Assembly: GCF_003977755.1 (NCBI RefSeq)
Contig: NZ_RQWN01000003.1
Location: forward strand, 186,001-250,000
Length of the DNA stretch: 64,000 nt
Source of the DNA: Haloterrigena salifodinae
GTDB lineage: Archaea; Halobacteriota; Halobacteria; Halobacteriales; Natrialbaceae
Direction: 5' to 3'
This document shows, one piece after another, positions 34,513-43,699 of this stretch. The translations under genes and the position numbers were made by a program. Each line of letters starts with the position of its first letter. Positions within the stretch are counted from its first letter, which is position 1. The notes under the pieces are model-generated. The model was not told the origin of the DNA. It ran no database searches and saw only the letters and a list, made by a program, of their open reading frames with translations.

Positions 34513-36393
34513 ATGAGTGAACGGATCGAGTCCGATTCTCAGTCGGAAGTGGGGTATCCCGAAACCGGGTCTGAGACGTTGACGTATAGCCCGGAGTTGC
34601 GTGGCTCAGCCCCTTCTCTCGATGCCCACGAACACGCTAACGATCACTTTGCGCTTATTTACGAGTCCCAAGAGGAGCAGTTCGCGGCCGCTATCCCGTT
34701 CATCCGCAAAGGACTCAAACGGGACGAGCGGTGCCTGTACATCACGTACGAGAATACCAGAGCGGAGGTCATCGAAGCGATGCGGGCCTACGATATCGAT
34801 GTCGATACGGCCCTCGACTCGGGACAGCTTTCCATTCACGACGAAGAGGAGACCTACCTCCGCAACGAGACGTTCGACGCGGACGAGACGATCGAGTTCA
34901 TCGACGCTGCTATCGAAGACGCCACCGAAGAGTACGAGGCGCTCCGCATGACCGGCGAGATGAGCAGCGTCTTAGAAGAGGATCCCGACGGCGAGGAACT
35001 CGTCAAATGTGAGGCGAAGGCGAACTATCTCTTCGACGATGCGGACGGCATCGCGCTCTGTCAGTACAATCGCGAGCGGTTTCCCGCGGACATAATCCGC
35101 GACGTCATCAGTACTCATCCGCTCCTCATCCACGATAACCGGATCAGTAGCAACGTCTACTACACGCCACCGACGGAATTCTTCGGCCCCGAGAAGGCGG
35201 ACCGCGAGGTCGACCGCCAACTGGGCATGCTCCGAGAGCAAACCGACGTGAAAGACAGACTTTCCCAGCGCGAGCAACGCCTCCGGGAGCTGGCGGAAGA
35301 CCTCCAAGAAAACGAAGAACGACTGCAACTCGCGCTCGAGGCCGGAGAAATGGGCATGTGGGAACTCGACCTGCAGACGAAGGACTCGCCCATCCGATCA
35401 CGTCAGCACGATCTCATCTTCGGCTACGAGGAACCGATCGAGGAGTGGACCTTCGAGACGTTTCTCGATCACGTTCACCCGGACGACCGTGAGAACGTGG
35501 AACGGTCCTTCGAGGAGGCCTTCGAGGCGAGTAAATGGGCGTTCGAGTGTCGGATTATCAGAGCCGACGGTGAGGAGCGCGAAATCTCGGCTCAAGGAGC
35601 GTTCCACTCCGACGACGAAGGGGACCCAGTGCGTGCGGTCGGGGTCGTCCGAGACGTCACGGATCGCAAAGAACGCGAGCGACAGCTCAGGGAGTTAGTC
35701 GGGCGACTGGAGGAGTCGAACGAACGCCTCGAGCAGTTCGCCTATGCGGCCTCGCACGACTTACAGGAGCCGCTGCGGATGGTGTCGAGCTACCTACGGC
35801 TCATCGAGAACCGATACGGCGACGCGTTCGACGAAGACGGCGAGGAGTTTCTCGAGTTCGCGGTCGACGGTGCCGACAGGATGCGGGAGATGATTCAGGG
35901 GCTGCTCGAGTACTCTCGAGTCGAGGCCGAGGGTAAACCCTTTCAGGCGGTCGATCTCGACGTCGTGCTGGAAGACGTCTGCGAGGACCTCCAGCTCCGG
36001 ATCGACGACAGCGGTGGCGAAATCACCAGCGAACGGTTACCCACCGTAGAGGGCGATGCCAACCAGCTTCGACAGGTATTCCAGAACTTACTGTCCAACG
36101 CTATCGAATACAGCGGCCAGGAACCACCGCGAATTCACGTCTCCGCCGAACGCGATGGAGCGGAATGGATACTCTCGGTACGCGACGATGGGATCGGGAT
36201 CGGTCCCGACGATGCCGACCGCATCTTCGAGGTCTTCGAGAGCCTCCACACGAACGACGAACACGCTGGAACCGGAATCGGGCTCGCGCTCTGTGAACGC
36301 ATCGTCGAGCGCCACGAGGGAGACATCTGGGTCGAATCAACACCGGGCGAGGGATCGACGTTCTCTGTTACGTTACCCGGCCCGGAAGCGTAA
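34513..36393 (+). CDS. sensor histidine kinase with MEDS and PAS domains
   Basis: 626 residues, no membrane segment. About 35-210 form a MEDS domain (HANDHFALIYESQEEQFAAA, then FIRKGLKRDERCLYITYEN), 270-395 a PAS/PAC unit, 400-470 the HisKA helices with phospho-acceptor His415 in AASHDLQEPLRM, and about 505-625 the HATPase with NQLRQVFQNLLSNAIEYSG and HAGTGIGLALCERIVERH. It is a soluble sensor kinase; MEDS domains are thought to sense hydrocarbon-derived or redox signals. No response regulator lies nearby. Its transmitter half is very like that of the kinase at 49.5 kb. Confidence 0.92.
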   Translation: MSERIESDSQSEVGYPETGSETLTYSPELRGSAPSLDAHEHANDHFALIYESQEEQFAAAIPFIRKGLKRDERCLYITYENTRAEVIEAMRAYDIDVDTALDSGQLSIHDEEETYLRNETFDADETIEFIDAAIEDATEEYEALRMTGEMSSVLEEDPDGEELVKCEAKANYLFDDADGIALCQYNRERFPADIIRDVISTHPLLIHDNRISSNVYYTPPTEFFGPEKADREVDRQLGMLREQTDVKDRLSQREQRLRELAEDLQENEERLQLALEAGEMGMWELDLQTKDSPIRSRQHDLIFGYEEPIEEWTFETFLDHVHPDDRENVERSFEEAFEASKWAFECRIIRADGEEREISAQGAFHSDDEGDPVRAVGVVRDVTDRKERERQLRELVGRLEESNERLEQFAYAASHDLQEPLRMVSSYLRLIENRYGDAFDEDGEEFLEFAVDGADRMREMIQGLLEYSRVEAEGKPFQAVDLDVVLEDVCEDLQLRIDDSGGEITSERLPTVEGDANQLRQVFQNLLSNAIEYSGQEPPRIHVSAERDGAEWILSVRDDGIGIGPDDADRIFEVFESLHTNDEHAGTGIGLALCERIVERHEGDIWVESTPGEGSTFSVTLPGPEA

Positions 36394-36548
36394 GGGAGTG
36401 TCCACAGCGGATAGTGCTCGCTCCGTTCGATCAGTTTGCGCCTCCTGTTCAACACCACTGGCGGTCGATGACGGGAACACATCGGACTCGTCGCTCGAAC
36501 GAGCGAATAGCAACGGAAACCCGCAATCACGCCGCGACGCAGTGCGAC

Positions 36549-37787
36549 TCAGTGCAAGCGGTCGAGCCACCGCTGGCCGGTCCGGAGGTCGGTCGGAATC
36601 TCGTCGCCGAACGTACAGCGGATGCGCTCGGCCTCGCAGGGATTGCCCATCGCGGCTTCGATCGCCGGCGACCCACCCTCGAAGATGGCGCTGCTCGCGG
36701 TCGTCAACTGTCCGAAGGCGTGGGGTTCGTCTGTCTCGGGCTCGGGATGGCGACAGATCGAGTCGTCCCCTGGGCCGTTCGCGTGGTCCCGCGCGAACCG
36801 CCAGAGGTCCTCGCGGTCCAACTGTTCGTCGCCCTCGAGCAACTCGAGCGCGCGCTGGCGACGTTTCGTCGAACTCTCGGCTTCGGCCGACGCCGAGCAC
36901 ACGAAGTGGTTCGTCCGGGTGACGACGGAGTCGTCGTCGGCGGTGATCCGCTCGGCCGCGGGGTTGACCTCGAGCAGGACCGCGTCGGTGTCGTCGGCCA
37001 GAAACAGCGTCTGGCCCATCAAGCGACGCGTGGGCCGGGACTCGAGGAACTCGCGGGCGCCCTCGATGGTCGCACACTCCTCGAGCAGCATGCGGATGAC
37101 GGTGCCGTTTCGTAGTCGGGTTTCGGGGGTGACGTCCTCGCCCTCGCCTTCGCAGTCGATGTACGTGTTCGCCGCGACCAGCCCCTGATCGTTGACGCCC
37201 TTGAACATCGAGACCGTCCCGCAGGTGTCGATCGTGAGGAGCCCGTAGTAGTCGTCGACCGGCGGCTGCTCGACGATCGACTTCGGGCGCGTGCCTCGGC
37301 CGGCGATGTCGCGGTTCTTGAGCACCAGCGGGCCGGTGGTACCGGTGTCGGCGCCCGTATCGATCCCGCCGTCTGACTCGACTCGCGGCGGCGCGACGAG
37401 CGCGTTCGTACACCCCTCTCCGATTTCGCTACCGACCCCTTTCGGATGCTTCTCCGAGCGACCCTCTCCCTCGGCCAGTTCCTCGCACAGCTCGGAATAG
37501 GCGAAGACGTATACCTCGTAGACTGCCGGATCGACGTCGAACACGTCGGCCATCGCCTCGTAGGCTCGCCGGTGGCGATCCGGCAAGCTCTCCTGGCTGC
37601 GACGGCCGTACTCGAGCAGCGGCTCGAGGTCGATGCCCTGCTCGTCGATGATCGACTCGAGTTCGTCGATCGCCCACTCGACGGCCTCGCGCTCGGTTTC
37701 GGCGCGCCGTTGTGCGTGCTCGGCGAACGAGTCGACGCCGGCGATCGAATCGTCGTACGCGGTGGTGTCGACGGCCGTGTCGTCCAT
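36549..37787 (-). CDS. C45-family autoproteolytic acyltransferase/hydrolase
   Basis: 412 residues. Related to isopenicillin-N acyltransferase: these Ntn-hydrolases cleave themselves before a catalytic cysteine, here most likely Cys126 in GEGCTNALVAPP. Supporting motifs are LVLKNRDIAG, GLLTIDTCGTVSMFKGVNDQ, GLVAANTYIDC and a late DDSICRHPE. The N-terminal 125 residues would be the small subunit. The substrate is unknown. It ends 156 bases from the kinase gene, convergently. Confidence 0.87.
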   Translation of the reverse strand: MDDTAVDTTAYDDSIAGVDSFAEHAQRRAETEREAVEWAIDELESIIDEQGIDLEPLLEYGRRSQESLPDRHRRAYEAMADVFDVDPAVYEVYVFAYSELCEELAEGEGRSEKHPKGVGSEIGEGCTNALVAPPRVESDGGIDTGADTGTTGPLVLKNRDIAGRGTRPKSIVEQPPVDDYYGLLTIDTCGTVSMFKGVNDQGLVAANTYIDCEGEGEDVTPETRLRNGTVIRMLLEECATIEGAREFLESRPTRRLMGQTLFLADDTDAVLLEVNPAAERITADDDSVVTRTNHFVCSASAEAESSTKRRQRALELLEGDEQLDREDLWRFARDHANGPGDDSICRHPEPETDEPHAFGQLTTASSAIFEGGSPAIEAAMGNPCEAERIRCTFGDEIPTDLRTGQRWLDRLH

Positions 37788-38205
37788 ATCGGAAGCTAGG
37801 GCTCGAGGGGGTTGTATCGCCGGCCTGAATTAGCCTCGAGCCAAGTACGGCAGTCGTTCGGCGATCAGTGCAGGTGAGTGACGGGAGCGAATCGGCTGGG
37901 GAGGATGTGGCGATTCCCTGTTGCCGCGGTAACGGATCGCTTCCTCTCATCACTCTCCTCCTCGAGTGCACTGATCACTACGCGAGCGGACTCGAGGCAC
38001 AAATAGGTACTAAACTAAAGGGTGTACGCGCGTCGGCAGCGGGGATTGGTGATCGTCGCGCGTGGCGATGATCGATGTCTTTCCCCCCGATCCCCACTGT
38101 GATGCCGGTGTCCGGCACTGCCGACATTCTATTTAACGTTAGTGGCCGGCATTAGTGTATCGGAAACATTCAACTATCCTTGTTGAGAAAGCGAGTACCC
38201 CGCTA
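37788..38205. other. gap of about 420 bases
   Basis: No gene seen. AT-rich motifs CTATTTAACG (about 38129-38138) and the region 38155-38180 may be promoter elements of the following pseudogene. Confidence 0.35.
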
Positions 38206-38627
38206 ATGCGAGCCCGGCGCAACCTGCTGACGACGTCCGCTATCGTCGGTACCGCCGGCTGTCTCGAACCGCCGGTGACCGGATCGCCACCGTCCCGTCC
38301 GCAGAGGAGTTTCGGGTTTGACGTCCGAACGGTCGACGGTGCCGAACTAGTCCGAATCACGACGACGAACGTCAGCGGTAATCTATCGGGTCCCAGGGTT
38401 CGGATCGGCGATACGGTCGCCTACACTGACGCCGATATGGCGAGGCGTACACCGCCAGCCGCGAGTACGTCAACGAGTGGGACGACGGGATCGACTCGGA
38501 CGATGTCCTCGAGTTGACGACCGGTAACGCGCTCCCCGAAAAGCGGCTCCGTATCGACGTCGAACGCGACGAGCGCGACGAATACGTCAGCATCGGGGAG
38601 ACAGACTTGACCGTCGCCGACCCCTGA
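38206..38627 (+). pseudogene. frameshifted lipoprotein
   Basis: The ATG at 38206 opens MRARRNLLTTSAIVGTAGCL, a lipoprotein signal with Cys19, and reads sensibly to VRIGDTVAYTDADM near 38440. There the frame shifts: the sensible continuation YGEAYTASREYVNEWDDGID and KRLRIDVERDERDEYVSIGE runs in the next frame to a TGA at 38625-38627. The total length is not a multiple of three, so one base was lost or gained. The C-terminal beta-rich part with VRITTTNVSGNLSGPRVRIG recalls the immunoglobulin-like domain of archaeal pilin-type proteins, but this is weak. Confidence 0.65.
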
Positions 38628-38789
38628 CGGAGTGAAATTCCTCGAAGAAAACTACTGTCGCTCACGGATTAGTCGCGACAGAAGCGGGCGCGATGGGATT
38701 TGAACGACGCCGTCGGCTCGCTACCGCTCGCCGCCGTCTACTTCAAATCCCACGTGCCGGTTCGCTCGTCACTGCGTTCCTCGCTGCAC
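38628..38789. other. gap with tRNA 3'-end duplicate and inverted copy
   Basis: Holds the repeat 38685-38705 and, at about 38743-38752, TTCAAATCCC, an inverted copy of part of it. No gene. Confidence 0.5.
38685..38705 (-). repeat. duplicate of the tRNA-Arg 3' end (att-like)
   Basis: These 21 bases, including GGGCGCGATGGGATTTGAAC, repeat exactly 38789-38809, the 3' end of tRNA-Arg with its discriminator. The copy lies 104 bases downstream of the gene's 3' end. Direct copies of tRNA 3' ends are the usual scar of integrase-borne elements. Confidence 0.7.
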
Positions 38790-38863
38790 GGGCGCGATGG
38801 GATTTGAACCCACGACCGTCGGATTAGAAGTCCGACGCTCTTTCCGGACTGAGCTACGCGCCC
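38790..38863 (-). tRNA. tRNA-Arg (anticodon TCT)
   Basis: The minus strand folds as a 74-base cloverleaf: acceptor GGGCGCG/CGCGCCC, D arm TAGCTCAGTCCGGAAAGAGC, anticodon stem TCGGA/TCCGA with loop CTTCTAA, and T arm GTGGG/CCCAT with loop TTCAAAT. The anticodon TCT reads arginine AGA/AGG. There is no intron and no encoded CCA; the discriminator is G. Confidence 0.95.
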
Positions 38864-39202
38864 TCGAGTAGGAATCCATGTCGGATCGGTATAAGCGGTG
38901 TGGATTCTCCGTAGCTTCCCGCGAAACCGGTACAGCGAGGTGACGAAGGCAACCGGTCGACCAGCCAGATCGCCACCGAATGGCCGACGGTCGTCGCCGC
39001 GAAGAGGGCCGCGAGGGTGGCCGGAAGAAACTCAGCCACCAGCCGACAAGAAGCACTGCGCTCGAGTCAGCAGGAGTACTGGCCGCGAGCCAACTCCGGA
39101 CGGGACCGCTGAGCGGAGACGGACCGCACGCTGTCGGTACGGTCCGAGACAACCGCGAAAAAAGCCGAGAGATGGCGACCGTCTTCCGTTCTAATAGTGA
39201 TT
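38864..39202. other. gap upstream of tRNA-Arg
   Basis: About 340 bases. A minus-strand frame reading AEFLPATLAALFAATTVGHS then VAIWLVDRLPSS (about 39039 downwards) looks like a membrane helix but runs into the tRNA and has only a GTG start; it may be a remnant of a membrane protein gene. Nothing else is seen. Confidence 0.35.
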
Positions 39203-39586
39203 CTAGCCGGAGATGTTGCTTTCCGCGTCCGACTCGTTGTCCTCGGTACTGGCGTTGTCGCTGAACGGATTGTCCGATTCGGTTTCGCCGGCGCCGGACT
39301 CGTTTTCGACGCCCGCGGAGTCGTTCTCGTCCGCGCTCGGACCGGACATGCCGCCGTCTTCGGAGTCGTTCGCGCCCGTACCCGGTGCGGCGTCGCCGTT
39401 TTCGCCGGTGCCGGACTCGTCGCCCGTCTCGTTCGCGGCGGGGTCGCTCCCGTCGGAGGACCCGCCGTCCTCGCCGTTGGATTCGTTCTCCTCGGACCCG
39501 AGGTCACTGCAGCCGGCGAGGGCAGCGATCGCGCCGGCACCAACTGTCGCGGCGAACCGTCGTCGGTCGAGTTTCGGAGCTGTCAT
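39203..39586 (-). CDS. acidic low-complexity Tat lipoprotein
   Basis: 127 residues. RRRF at 8-11 and a lipobox Cys26 (LAGC) mark a Tat lipoprotein; the rest is nearly all Glu, Asp, Asn, Ser and Gly. It is probably a flexible, negatively charged surface protein. The family and function are not recognisable. Confidence 0.65.
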   Translation of the reverse strand: MTAPKLDRRRFAATVGAGAIAALAGCSDLGSEENESNGEDGGSSDGSDPAANETGDESGTGENGDAAPGTGANDSEDGGMSGPSADENDSAGVENESGAGETESDNPFSDNASTEDNESDAESNISG

Positions 39587-39949
39587 AGCGTGCAGTCGAC
39601 GGCGATGATCGACTGCTAAATAACGGCGACAGTCGGTTCGAATTGTTAGTCCGGCTTGTATCGAATTATCCGTCGTAACGCGAGCCGAGTGAACGGTTGC
39701 ACTCGTCGCCGCCGTTGCACACCGGACAAGGTGGAGGGTACGACCGCCACGCGTCCGGTCGCGGGTGCAGACGTGAGCACGGCGACGACCTGCTTCGAGC
39801 GGGGCGCGTCGCGCACCGTGAGCGAGTCGGATACCCGTGACCGACGGACGTTTGCTGATCGCAATCCAACCGTTTCGTCCGCCGCAATCTCGGTGGGCTC
39901 GAGCGACGAACAACAGCGCTTATGCACGTCTCGCCGATACGTTTCTCCG
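39587..39949. other. gap of 363 bases
   Basis: No supported gene. A TATA-like CTTATG at about 39918-39923 lies some 28 bases before the next ATG. A minus-strand fragment PPPCPVCNGGDECNRSLGSR near 39660-39730 hints at a lost zinc-ribbon gene but is too short to call. Confidence 0.35.
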
Positions 39950-40546
39950 ATGCACGTCATCGGAACGGTGGGACTGCCCGGCAGCGGGAAGGGCGAGGCC
40001 GCGACCGTCGCGCGCGAACACGGCATCCCGGTGGTGACGATGGGCGACGTCGTCCGCCAGGAGACGACCGACCGGGGACTCGACCCGACGAAGGACCACG
40101 GGAAGGTCGCGCAGGCGCTGCGCGACGAGAACGGACCGACCGCGATCGCCGAGCGATCGCTCCCGATGATCGAGGACCGTCTCGAGGACCACGACACCGT
40201 CCTCGTCGACGGTATTCGGTCGGACACCGAGGTCGACGTCTTCGAGGAGCGGTTCGGCGAGGCGTTCACGCTGGTCAGCATCGAGGCGCCGTTCGAACTG
40301 CGGGCCGAGCGCATCGACGCCCGCGGCCGGGACGCCGGCGAGAGCGACGGCGGCGAGGGGTTGGCCGCCCGCGACGAGCGCGAGCGCGGCTTCGGGATGG
40401 ACAACGCGATGGACCGGGCCGACGTCGTCATCGAAAACACGGACTCGCTCGAGACCTTCCACGAGCGCGTCGAGGCGATCATCCGCGAGGGCCCCGGCTC
40501 CGAATCGGAACCGACACCCGACTCCGTCTCGAAGACCGACCCATGA
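39950..40546 (+). CDS. UPF0200 P-loop nucleotide kinase-like protein
   Basis: 198 residues. The P-loop is GTVGLPGSGKGEAATVA, and DTVLVDGIRSDTEVDVFEER is the second conserved block. These UPF0200 proteins look like adenylate or dephospho-CoA kinases; the physiological substrate is not known to me. Its TGA overlaps the ATG of the UPF0201 gene (ATGA), so the two are coupled. I start at MHVIGTVGLPGSGK because upstream sequence has no family match. Confidence 0.85.
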   Translation: MHVIGTVGLPGSGKGEAATVAREHGIPVVTMGDVVRQETTDRGLDPTKDHGKVAQALRDENGPTAIAERSLPMIEDRLEDHDTVLVDGIRSDTEVDVFEERFGEAFTLVSIEAPFELRAERIDARGRDAGESDGGEGLAARDERERGFGMDNAMDRADVVIENTDSLETFHERVEAIIREGPGSESEPTPDSVSKTDP

Positions 40547-40956
40547 CCGACATCTACCGCGTCGACGTCGAGATCACGGCGCCGATCTACGACACCGAAG
40601 TCACGAGTCGGGTCGTCGACGCCGTGGCCAACGTCTTCCCCAATGCCGACCTCGAGGAGGAGTTCGGCGAGGTCAGGGCCGAAGCGCACGCGATGGACCA
40701 CTTCTCCGATCTGCTCCACCGACAGGAGATCCTCGATACCGCCCGCGGCGAGTTCTTCGCGAACCGCGAGGGCGATACGTTCAGCTTCGCGCTGAAGAAG
40801 CAGGCGGCCTTCGAGGATCGGATCAATTTCTCGGTCGGCGAACCGGACGAACTCGGCGAAATCAGCGTCCGCGTCCGCGTCGAGGATCCTACCGTCGAGG
40901 AGTACATCGATCACATCGCGCCGCCGACCGAGGACGGCCGCCCGGTCGACGCCTAA
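40543..40956 (+). CDS. UPF0201 RNA-binding-domain protein
   Basis: 137 residues of the archaeal UPF0201 family, with the start IYRVDVEITAPIYDTEVTSR and the block HFSDLLHRQEILDTARGEFF. The fold is thought to resemble RNA-binding ribosomal protein L5-like domains. It is translationally coupled to the UPF0200 gene, an arrangement that suggests a joint function. Confidence 0.85.
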   Translation: MTDIYRVDVEITAPIYDTEVTSRVVDAVANVFPNADLEEEFGEVRAEAHAMDHFSDLLHRQEILDTARGEFFANREGDTFSFALKKQAAFEDRINFSVGEPDELGEISVRVRVEDPTVEEYIDHIAPPTEDGRPVDA

Positions 40957-41020
40957 GTCACGTGCGGCGGTCTCGAGTCGCCAACCCATCGATGTCGAGT
41001 CGACGGTGGTCGACTGCGAC

Positions 41021-41371
41021 TCACCCAGTTCTGACGAACCGGAAGCAATAGTACACCGAGCAGGTCCCGAGTCCAGCGGAGACGGCCGCGTATTCGGCCG
41101 TTCCGGAGACGGCGAACGCGATCCCGACGAAGAGCGCGACACCACCGGCGAAGGCGAATTTCTGCCCGTCGCGGTCGGTAAGCCCGCGACTGACGGCGAT
41201 CATCGCGACGACGATCGCGTAACAGACTCCGAGACTGATGCTCACGTCCGCGAGCGATCCGTCTCGAACCGCACTCGAGAGCATCACGAGATTGACGAGA
41301 AGGAGCACGCCGAGTCCCCCGACTGCCGGATCGCGCCAGTCGAGCCAGGTTGCGGTCGTGGATCGAGACAT
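41021..41371 (-). CDS. four-helix membrane protein
   Basis: 116 residues starting MSRSTTATWLDWRDPAVGGL, with four hydrophobic helices and a short basic end. I know no function. A palindrome containing its TATA (41391-41405) lies 26 bases upstream of the ATG. Confidence 0.7.
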   Translation of the reverse strand: MSRSTTATWLDWRDPAVGGLGVLLLVNLVMLSSAVRDGSLADVSISLGVCYAIVVAMIAVSRGLTDRDGQKFAFAGGVALFVGIAFAVSGTAEYAAVSAGLGTCSVYYCFRFVRTG

Positions 41372-41390
41372 ATTCCGAACGAAGCTCGCC

Positions 41391-41405
41391 TGCAATATAA
41401 TTGCA
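41391..41405. promoter_or_regulatory. palindromic TATA region
   Basis: TGCAAT-ATA-ATTGCA is a perfect inverted repeat spanning a TATA-like ATATAAT, centred 26 bases before the minus-strand ATG at 41371. A second palindrome, ATTCCA-AC-TGGAAT at 41409-41422, lies beside it. Confidence 0.5.
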
Positions 41406-41485
41406 TGTATTCCAACTGGAATCCAATCGCCAACGAGCGAACGACGGGCGGGGAGTGAAAAGCCACCGACACGTACGTCGAGAGG

Positions 41486-42418
41486 ATGCACGACACGATC
41501 ACCGTCTCGGAGATCATGGTCACCGACGTCGTCACCGCCCCGCCGGACGCCACCGCCTCTCGCGCCGCGACGCTGTTGCGCGACGAGGGCGTCAGTTCGG
41601 TCGTCGTCGTCCGCGACGGCGCGCCGATCGGCATCGTAACCGAAGGCGACTTCCTCGAACACCTCTGTGAACGCACCGACCTCGGCAGCGTCGAACTGAC
41701 CGACGTGCTGTCGGCGCCCCTCGAGACGATCGCGCCCGACACGTCAATCGTCGACGCCGTGGCCGTCCTGCGCGAGTCCGGCTTCGAACACCTCCCGGTC
41801 GTCGACGGCGACGGGGGCGGCGACCTCGTCGGTATCCTCACCACGACGGAACTCAGCTACTACGTCCCGCACCTCGCCCGTCGGACGGGGGGACTCGGGG
41901 CCGATCGCCCGCGACAACGGGTGCGAACCGACACCCAGTACGAGCGCGACAACTGGACGTTCGAGTACCGCGCCGACAACGAGTCGACCGTCGACGTCGG
42001 CGACGTCGCCCGGTTCTCGAAGGTGATCTCGGAGAGCGACGTCGAGGCGTTCGCCGAGATCAGCGGCGACACGAACCGGCTGCATCTGGACGCGGCCTAC
42101 GCGGCCGAAACCAGATTCGGCGAGCGGATCGTCCACGGCGTCCTCGCCACCGGACTGATCAGCGCCGCGCTCGCCCGCCTGCCGGGGCTGACGATCTATC
42201 TGTCACAAGAGAGCAGTTTCCTCGCGCCGGTGCCGATCGACGACCGCGTGATGGCCGTCTGCGAGGTCGTTGACGATCTGGGCGGCTCGAAGTACCGGAT
42301 CGAGACGACCGTCACCGACGGCGACGGAACGACCGTGCTCGACGGCGACGCGGTCGTCCTCGTCGACGACCTCCCGCCGGAAGCGGCGGCCGAAGACGAA
42401 CCGGTGGCCCACGATTGA
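41486..42418 (+). CDS. CBS-domain and MaoC-like dehydratase fusion
   Basis: 310 residues. About 1-130 are two CBS domains (VSEIMVTDVVTAPPDATASR and LTDVLSAPLETIAPDTSIVD). About 165-300 are an R-specific enoyl-CoA hydratase/MaoC hot-dog domain with the catalytic region FAEISGDTNRLHLDAAYAA (Asp and His) and RIVHGVLATG. The enzyme half should add water to trans-2-enoyl-CoA; the CBS half may let adenine nucleotides control it. No polyhydroxyalkanoate or fatty-acid genes are adjacent. Confidence 0.9.
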   Translation: MHDTITVSEIMVTDVVTAPPDATASRAATLLRDEGVSSVVVVRDGAPIGIVTEGDFLEHLCERTDLGSVELTDVLSAPLETIAPDTSIVDAVAVLRESGFEHLPVVDGDGGGDLVGILTTTELSYYVPHLARRTGGLGADRPRQRVRTDTQYERDNWTFEYRADNESTVDVGDVARFSKVISESDVEAFAEISGDTNRLHLDAAYAAETRFGERIVHGVLATGLISAALARLPGLTIYLSQESSFLAPVPIDDRVMAVCEVVDDLGGSKYRIETTVTDGDGTTVLDGDAVVLVDDLPPEAAAEDEPVAHD

Positions 42419-42558
42419 CGACGCAACGGGAACGCTCTCAGTAGCGGCAACGCTGAACCGGGTCCACTAACTCGAGGCGATTGCGGATCGGCAATTCGAG
42501 TCGATTGCGGACCGTCGGTCCAAGCCGTTGCGAATCGCCGATCCGATCGATTGCGCGG

Positions 42559-43572
42559 TTATGTACAGTTACGAGCGTCTTCGAGCGCCTGTTCGCCCGC
42601 TTCCTTGTGATTTTGAGCCGCGAAACGATCGCCGTCGGACGCGGCGATCGCCCACTCCTCGAAGGACCCCGCGGCGTCAGCCAGGTGTTCGCTCTGGCAG
42701 GTCGCCGTTTCGACGTGCTCGGCGATCCCGCTCGGCGGCTCCTCGTCTTCCTCGAAGGTCGTCGTCGCCGTCTCGAGGGTCGACTCGGCGTTCCCGAAGG
42801 CGGTTTCCGCCTTCCCGTACTCCCGATTCTCCATGTGCTCGCGGCCCGTCTGCAGGCCCTCGTAGCCGCCGAGCAGCGACTCGAGTCCGTCGCCGAGGGT
42901 CACGAGCGACGCGACCGCGTCGCCGAGCGCCGCGACGCCGTCCGCGAGTTCCGCGGGATCGATCCGAACCAGGCGCTCGAACGCCTCGTCGAACGACTCG
43001 ACGTCGGCGGCCGCCTCCGCGTGCTTCGTCTCGGCGACCGCGAACTCGCCCGTTCGCTCGTCGATCGTCTCGGACGCCGCCTCGAGGTCGTCGTTATCGT
43101 CGGCCGCGGTATCGTCACCGCCGCTCTCGTCGTCATCGCCCCCGATCGCTTCGAAGACGGCCTCGAGGTCCTCCTCGAGCGTCTCGTCGGTGACCGTCTC
43201 GGTCACGTCGACCAGTCGCTCGAGGACGGCGGCGTACGTCCGGAGGAGTTCGATCTCGGACTCGCGGTCGTCGCCCAGTTCGTCCGCCGCCGTCTCGAGG
43301 TGCGTGCGGGCGCTCTCGATCCGTTCGGTCGGTTCGTCCGGATCGAACTCGACGTCGGTGGGCGCCTCGAAGTCGTCCGCGGCGAACAGGGCGAGGGCGG
43401 CCTCGTTCAACTCGCCGACGGCGCGGTCGAGTTCGCGGTCGCCGGTCCGATCGGCGACCGCGACGGAGTTGCCACTCGAAGCGCTACCGGGGAGATCGTC
43501 GAGACAACCGGCCGTTGCGACCAGCGTGGCGAGGGGGATACCAGTGCGCGTGAGATACTGCCGACGGTTCAT
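42559..43572 (-). CDS. helical lipoprotein
   Basis: 337 residues. The signal MNRRQYLTRTGIPLATLVAT ends in the lipobox AGC (Cys23). The rest is acidic and mostly helical, with TPR-like spacing at the end (EHMENREYGKAETAFGNAES). It is probably an exported, lipid-anchored protein; function unknown. An open frame on the other strand over the same bases is a shadow. Confidence 0.72.
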   Translation of the reverse strand: MNRRQYLTRTGIPLATLVATAGCLDDLPGSASSGNSVAVADRTGDRELDRAVGELNEAALALFAADDFEAPTDVEFDPDEPTERIESARTHLETAADELGDDRESEIELLRTYAAVLERLVDVTETVTDETLEEDLEAVFEAIGGDDDESGGDDTAADDNDDLEAASETIDERTGEFAVAETKHAEAAADVESFDEAFERLVRIDPAELADGVAALGDAVASLVTLGDGLESLLGGYEGLQTGREHMENREYGKAETAFGNAESTLETATTTFEEDEEPPSGIAEHVETATCQSEHLADAAGSFEEWAIAASDGDRFAAQNHKEAGEQALEDARNCT

Positions 43573-43699
43573 CGACTCGAGGATACGTCTAGAGGAACAT
43601 GAACGTAGTGGCAGCCGACAATACGTGTCTCGAGTCCGAAACGAACACGCTAGAGGGGAGAATTGATCGGCGGTGAGTTGAGTGAGGATCGCGTCGCGA

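Noticed and set aside
42481-43602. Long plus-strand open frame of 373 codons
   Set aside because: It is the antisense of the helical lipoprotein; its translation is Arg-, Leu- and Val-rich without family motifs, a usual artefact of high GC3.
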